Translations under genes and position numbers: made by a program | NCBI RefSeq assembly: GCF_018688355.1 | Contig: NZ_CP061317.1 | Span: 1,620,091 to 1,684,090, forward strand | Source: Polynucleobacter sp. AP-Elch-400A-B2 | GTDB taxonomy: Bacteria; Pseudomonadota; Gammaproteobacteria; Burkholderiales; Burkholderiaceae | Direction: 5' to 3' | DNA length: 64,000 nucleotides | Notes under the pieces: generated by a model | Told to the model about the DNA's origin: nothing | The model's input: only the letters and a program-made list of their open reading frames with translations | The model's database searches: none | Part shown: piece after piece, positions 60,754-64,000 of the stretch | Layout: the number at the start of each line of letters is the position of its first letter | Numbering within the stretch: the stretch's first letter is position 1

Positions 60754-62454
60754 CTAAACTCCTAAGGCCCTTCCATCACTTCTTGGATCATGTGCTCCAG
60801 TGATCTTCTTAGCTTGGTAGTCAATCACTATGGCGCCAGGGTGTCCAGCTAATGGGCTTTGAGCGGCAATCTCACTCATTTCATGACCACGCTTGCCGAG
60901 CTCAACAAATACCTCTTGCCCAGCATCTTTTTCAAGCTTTAAGGAGTCCCTAGTATCTGAGAATGTTTTACCTAACAAGAATCTAGGCTTGGTCAATGCC
61001 GTTAATGGATCCATCTTGTAGTCAATCAATCTAGTTAATACAGCTGCCAATGTCTGTGGCTGACCATCCGCCCCTTGAGTGCCGTAAAGAATGGTTGGTT
61101 TTCCATCTTTAATATACATACCAGGATTCAGTGTATGAAATGGGCGCTTGCCAGACTCAAGACGATTGGGTGACTTTGGATCCAAGTTAAAAGAGGCTCC
61201 ACGATTGTGCCAAAGCATTCCGGTATCACCAACTTGCACACCGCTACCCCAGTCGAAATAAACCGTAGTGAGCATAGAAGCGCAGTTTCCCTTGCTATCT
61301 ACTGCCGCTAAAAATACTGTATCGCCGTTCTTGTAAACATATGGCCAAGGCATGGCCGATTCCATTTGAATCTTCTTGGCTTGCTGATCTAGGTAAGCAT
61401 TAGATAGCAGTCTTTGACTTGGAACGTCTACAAACTTCGGATCAGCCACAAACTTGTTTCTATCAATAAAGGCCAGCTTCACCGCCTCCACTAAGAGATG
61501 GTAATAATCAGGACTACCCTCAGGAATCTTAGATAAATCAAAGCGCTCTAAGATACCCATGATCTCTAAAGTTGTAATAGCCTGAGTTGGAGGTTGGTTG
61601 CCAAGCAAAGTTCCTCCGCGATACGCAACACTTAATGGCGGCTCAATTTGTGCTTGGGTTAAGGCCAGATCCCGTGCTGTTAACGGTGAGCCCGCATCCT
61701 TTAGTCCTTTTGCCAAAATTGCAGCGAGCTTACCTTCATAGAAATCTCTATATCCACGCTCCGCAATCATCTCGATTGTTTTAGCCAGCTTTGCTTGCTT
61801 AAAGATTTCACCAACTGCGGGGACTTTTCCATTAATCAAATAACCAGACTCAACTCCAGGCAGTGAACCCATTTCTTTTAAGCGGAAATTGAGCCAAAAC
61901 ACTTCCGATGCTGAAACAGGAAAGCCATCTTTTGCTAATTTAATAGCCGGTGTCAATAGTGATGACCATGATTTCTTACCTTGAAGATCTTTTTTGCTAA
62001 TTTCATATGCCTTACCCAAAGTATCGACATAAGCAGCACTTGTCAGCATGGATTTTGGGCCTCGAACAGGGATACTACCCGAGTACCCGCTAATATCCTG
62101 TGGCGCCTGCCCAATCCCGGAAATTGTCTGGGCTTTACCATTGGCATCACTAATAATCATGAATGCGTCACCGCCGTATCCTGAGAAATGCGGATAAGTT
62201 ACCGACAGGCAAGAAGAAATAGCAATAACCGCTTCAATTGCATTTCCGCCAGATTGCAGTACTTTCAATCCCGCCTCTGTCGCCAGCTCGTGTGGACTTG
62301 TCACCATACCCTTACCCGAAGTAGCCAGCGCACTCTTTGATGCAGGCTGTGCAAATGCAAAGTCTGGGATAAGTGGCGATATTGCCGCCATACCTGAAGC
62401 TTGCATAAAACCGCGACGCATTTTTAAAGATGGATTGAGTTTCTTATTAGTCAT
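60754..62454 (-). CDS. gamma-glutamyltransferase family protein, probably Tat-exported
   Basis: A 566-residue Ntn-hydrolase. A twin-arginine-type signal (MRRGFMQASGMAAI) precedes KGMVTSPHELATEAGLKVLQSGGNAIEA, the typical start of the family. The autoprocessing threonine is T379 in KNGDTVFLAAVDSKGNCAS, where the chain would be cut into two subunits. It would release glutamate from glutathione or gamma-glutamyl compounds in the periplasm. It is divergent from a periplasmic asparaginase gene; both would feed amino-acid scavenging. Confidence 0.88.
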   Translation of the reverse strand: MTNKKLNPSLKMRRGFMQASGMAAISPLIPDFAFAQPASKSALATSGKGMVTSPHELATEAGLKVLQSGGNAIEAVIAISSCLSVTYPHFSGYGGDAFMIISDANGKAQTISGIGQAPQDISGYSGSIPVRGPKSMLTSAAYVDTLGKAYEISKKDLQGKKSWSSLLTPAIKLAKDGFPVSASEVFWLNFRLKEMGSLPGVESGYLINGKVPAVGEIFKQAKLAKTIEMIAERGYRDFYEGKLAAILAKGLKDAGSPLTARDLALTQAQIEPPLSVAYRGGTLLGNQPPTQAITTLEIMGILERFDLSKIPEGSPDYYHLLVEAVKLAFIDRNKFVADPKFVDVPSQRLLSNAYLDQQAKKIQMESAMPWPYVYKNGDTVFLAAVDSKGNCASMLTTVYFDWGSGVQVGDTGMLWHNRGASFNLDPKSPNRLESGKRPFHTLNPGMYIKDGKPTILYGTQGADGQPQTLAAVLTRLIDYKMDPLTALTKPRFLLGKTFSDTRDSLKLEKDAGQEVFVELGKRGHEMSEIAAQSPLAGHPGAIVIDYQAKKITGAHDPRSDGRALGV

Positions 62455-62704
62455 TACATATCCCCGTATTTTTTATTTTTAATTACTGCTACTTCATCGT
62501 AATCTATCAGGCTCCAAATTAGTGCAGGGTTAATGGAAACTACTGATGCCAGTAAATCTAATTACCAATTCATAACTGCTCCAAGATGCGAAATCTAAAA
62601 AACCAGTAAAAACCCTAAGCTTTGGGTGAATAGGATAAATTTCATTACAGATTTACCAAATTCATTAATTATTCTAAAAATATGCACAGGGGTACGCTTA
62701 CAAA

Positions 62705-63757
62705 ATGAAATACAAACATCTAATAATTTTGAGCCTTATTTCTTTAATACCGCTCAAGCAAGTTGCCGCACAAAATCTTCCGACAGTCAAATTCATTGCA
62801 ACTGGCGGTACGATTGCGATGAAGATTGATCCTGTAAAAAATGCCCCTGTACCGGCCATCAATGGAGATGACTTACTTGCTGCAGCTCCAGAAGTTGGTA
62901 AATACGCCAAAATTGAAGTTAGCAATATTTCTAATGTTCCATCGGACTATATGAATCCCGAGCGATGGGTAAGCCTTACAAAAGCAGTACAAGAAGCCCT
63001 GGAGCGCTCAGATATAGCCGGCGTCATTGTTTCGCATGGAACAGATACATTAGAAGAGACAGCTTTTTGGCTTGATTTAACAATTAAGTCTAATAAACCC
63101 GTCGTTTTGATTGGAGCCCAAAGGAATGCATCTGTATCCGATTTTGATGGCCCAAGAAACCTGACCAATGCTGTACGGATTGTTGTTGACAAACAATCAG
63201 AGGGCAAAGGGGTTCTACTGGCAATGAATAACCAGATCAACTCAGCCAGATACGTCACCAAGACTCATACAGCTAACGTGGAAACATTTAATTCTGGAAT
63301 CTTTGGAATTATTGGCGAGGTTTACCAGGATCGTATTTTTTATGCTTACAATCCGATTAGACGCCAGTACATCAAGATTAAGTCTGACAAAATGCCAACG
63401 GTAGATATCGTGGCAATGTATGGTGGTGCAGATGGAATTGCACTAAAGTCAGCCGTGGATCGCGGGGCTGATGGAATAGTAGTTCAAGCTCTAGGCATGG
63501 GTAACATGAATGAATCCATGTATGAGGGGGTTAAATACGCAATTTCAAAAAATATTCCCGTGGTGATTTCCACTCGCGTTCTTAATGGCCGCGTTATGGG
63601 TAGCTATGGATTTATTGGTGGAGGAAAAACTACGGTTGATGCAGGAGCAGTTATGGCAGATGACTTGCGCGCTCAGAAAGCCAGAATTTTGTTAATGCTG
63701 CTTTTACAGCAAGGCACCAAGGATCAAAAATCATTACAACAAGCTTTTGACAAATAA
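62705..63757 (+). CDS. periplasmic (type II) asparaginase
   Basis: A 350-residue amidase with a signal peptide (MKYKHLIILSLISL to VAAQ). The two active-site motifs are intact: FIATGGTIAM with nucleophile T36, and IVSHGTDTLEETAFWLDLT with T113 and D114. The lysine of the second triad is probably the one in ARYVTKTHTANVETF. It releases ammonia and aspartate (or glutamate) from asparagine (or glutamine) in the periplasm. A strong terminator follows. The 250 bases upstream, to the divergent gene, show no site I can identify. Confidence 0.92.
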   Translation: MKYKHLIILSLISLIPLKQVAAQNLPTVKFIATGGTIAMKIDPVKNAPVPAINGDDLLAAAPEVGKYAKIEVSNISNVPSDYMNPERWVSLTKAVQEALERSDIAGVIVSHGTDTLEETAFWLDLTIKSNKPVVLIGAQRNASVSDFDGPRNLTNAVRIVVDKQSEGKGVLLAMNNQINSARYVTKTHTANVETFNSGIFGIIGEVYQDRIFYAYNPIRRQYIKIKSDKMPTVDIVAMYGGADGIALKSAVDRGADGIVVQALGMGNMNESMYEGVKYAISKNIPVVISTRVLNGRVMGSYGFIGGGKTTVDAGAVMADDLRAQKARILLMLLLQQGTKDQKSLQQAFDK

Positions 63758-63802
63758 GATAAGCGAGTTTTTGCACTATTCAACTTATCTTACTAAGAAT
63801 GT

Positions 63803-63832
63803 AAAAATGCCAACCTGAGGGTTGGTATTTTT
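63803..63832 (+). terminator. rho-independent terminator after the asparaginase gene
   Basis: A 13-bp stem AAAAATGCCAACC / GGTTGGTATTTTT with one G-T pair and a 4-base loop, T-rich at both ends, so active in both directions. Its TGCCAAC stem is the same as in the hairpin at 58811. On the minus strand it would also have been the terminator of the decayed tRNA next to it. Confidence 0.88.
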
Positions 63833-63837
63833 ATTTC

Positions 63838-63918
63838 TAGTGCGCCCACCAGGACTTGAACCTGGGATCAAAGGATTCCAGTTTGCGTAGCTTTCACTAC
63901 TCCCCAGCTTATAGACTC
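63838..63918 (-). pseudogene. decayed tRNA(CAT), tRNA-Met/Ile2-like
   Basis: On the minus strand the 3' half is well kept: a T-arm CCAGG-TTCAAGT-CCTGG followed by TGGGCGC and discriminator A. From memory, the last 40 bases differ from the usual proteobacterial CAT tRNA at about three positions, including CTA for the CCA end. The 5' end GAGTCTATAAGCT still pairs with the acceptor strand at six of seven positions (two G-T). But the anticodon stem no longer pairs and the CAT anticodon is gone, so it cannot work as a tRNA. Bases 63919-64000 show no gene. Confidence 0.6.
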
Positions 63919-64000
63919 ATCATATCCGTTACTGGACTTAGATGGGTGCAGTCTAGTCTTTACCCAAAATTACTTTGAGCAGCCTTAATCATTTTTTTCA

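Noticed and set aside
62455..62704. Possible regulatory RNA between the gamma-glutamyltransferase and asparaginase genes
   Set aside because: AT-rich sequence with only a weak ACCC/GGGT hairpin; no conserved structure that I can recognise.
63861..64000. A functional tRNA-Sec or long-arm tRNA on the minus strand
   Set aside because: I tried to fold a 105-base form starting at GCACCCA, but the D arm and anticodon arm did not form; the shorter decayed tRNA(CAT) fits much better.
1..64000. CRISPR arrays, insertion sequences and prophage genes
   Set aside because: Read for regularly spaced repeats, transposases, integrases and phage structural genes; none were seen.

Overview
The window looks like a chromosomal segment of a streamlined betaproteobacterium of the Burkholderiaceae, most likely a freshwater Polynucleobacter-like organism. 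This is inferred from moderate GC, very short gaps between genes, many 4-base start/stop overlaps, two Bug-type receptors, TAXI-type TRAP receptors, and a cbb3 oxidase locus sitting beside an Fnr-type regulator. No marker gene in the window proves the genus. There is no rRNA, CRISPR array, prophage or transposase. One decayed tRNA lies at the right edge.

Layout. 0-3.5 kb: two very small genes, a site-2 protease, cytochrome c556, a b561-type cytochrome and an MFS carrier. 3.5-10.7 kb: a probable sugar-acid or hydroxy-acid locus (two dehydrogenases, a DapA-family lyase, a TAXI-TRAP transporter, a mandelate-racemase family enzyme). 10.8-15.6 kb: an M23 peptidase, a UspA protein, a DUF2177 protein, a SulP carrier and a TauE/SafE-like protein. 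15.7-24.4 kb: fnr and the complete cbb3 oxidase set ccoNOQP-G-fixH plus ccoS and ccoI; a well-formed Fnr-dependent promoter precedes ccoN. 24.4-28.6 kb: an MFS carrier, a 2-oxoglutarate dioxygenase, a membrane-anchored TAXI protein and an SDR enzyme. 28.6-35.5 kb: the complete cytochrome c maturation operon ccmABCDEFGHI, which supplies the haem attachment that CcoO, CcoP and cytochrome c556 need.

35.6-39.9 kb: a Bug receptor, a signal-less periplasmic-type binding domain, a metallo-hydrolase, a quinone oxidoreductase and a DUF2452 protein. 39.9-47.5 kb: a light/DNA-repair island with two photolyase/cryptochrome genes (an FeS-type and a DASH-type) and their usual small companions (DUF3833, chalcone-isomerase-like, DCC/DUF393, TIGR03643, SDR, DUF2237, DUF2256, histone-deacetylase-like). 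47.6-55.7 kb: outer-membrane proteins, a CoA-transferase/HMG-CoA-lyase/Bug operon, a secreted lipase, a double ChrR-like cupin and a metallo-hydrolase. 55.8-58.7 kb: an operon of a haloacetate-dehalogenase-like hydrolase with a divergent LeuC/LeuD pair. 58.8-63.9 kb: a segment bounded by two diverged copies of a terminator-plus-tRNA-3'-end unit, holding an amidohydrolase, a DsbA/FrnE protein, a gamma-glutamyltransferase and a periplasmic asparaginase.

The most unusual items are the dehalogenase-LeuCD operon and the tRNA-end repeats around the last 5 kb. No clearly novel multi-gene system is proven here. All gene calls rest on reading motifs in the translated sequence; no database search was run.
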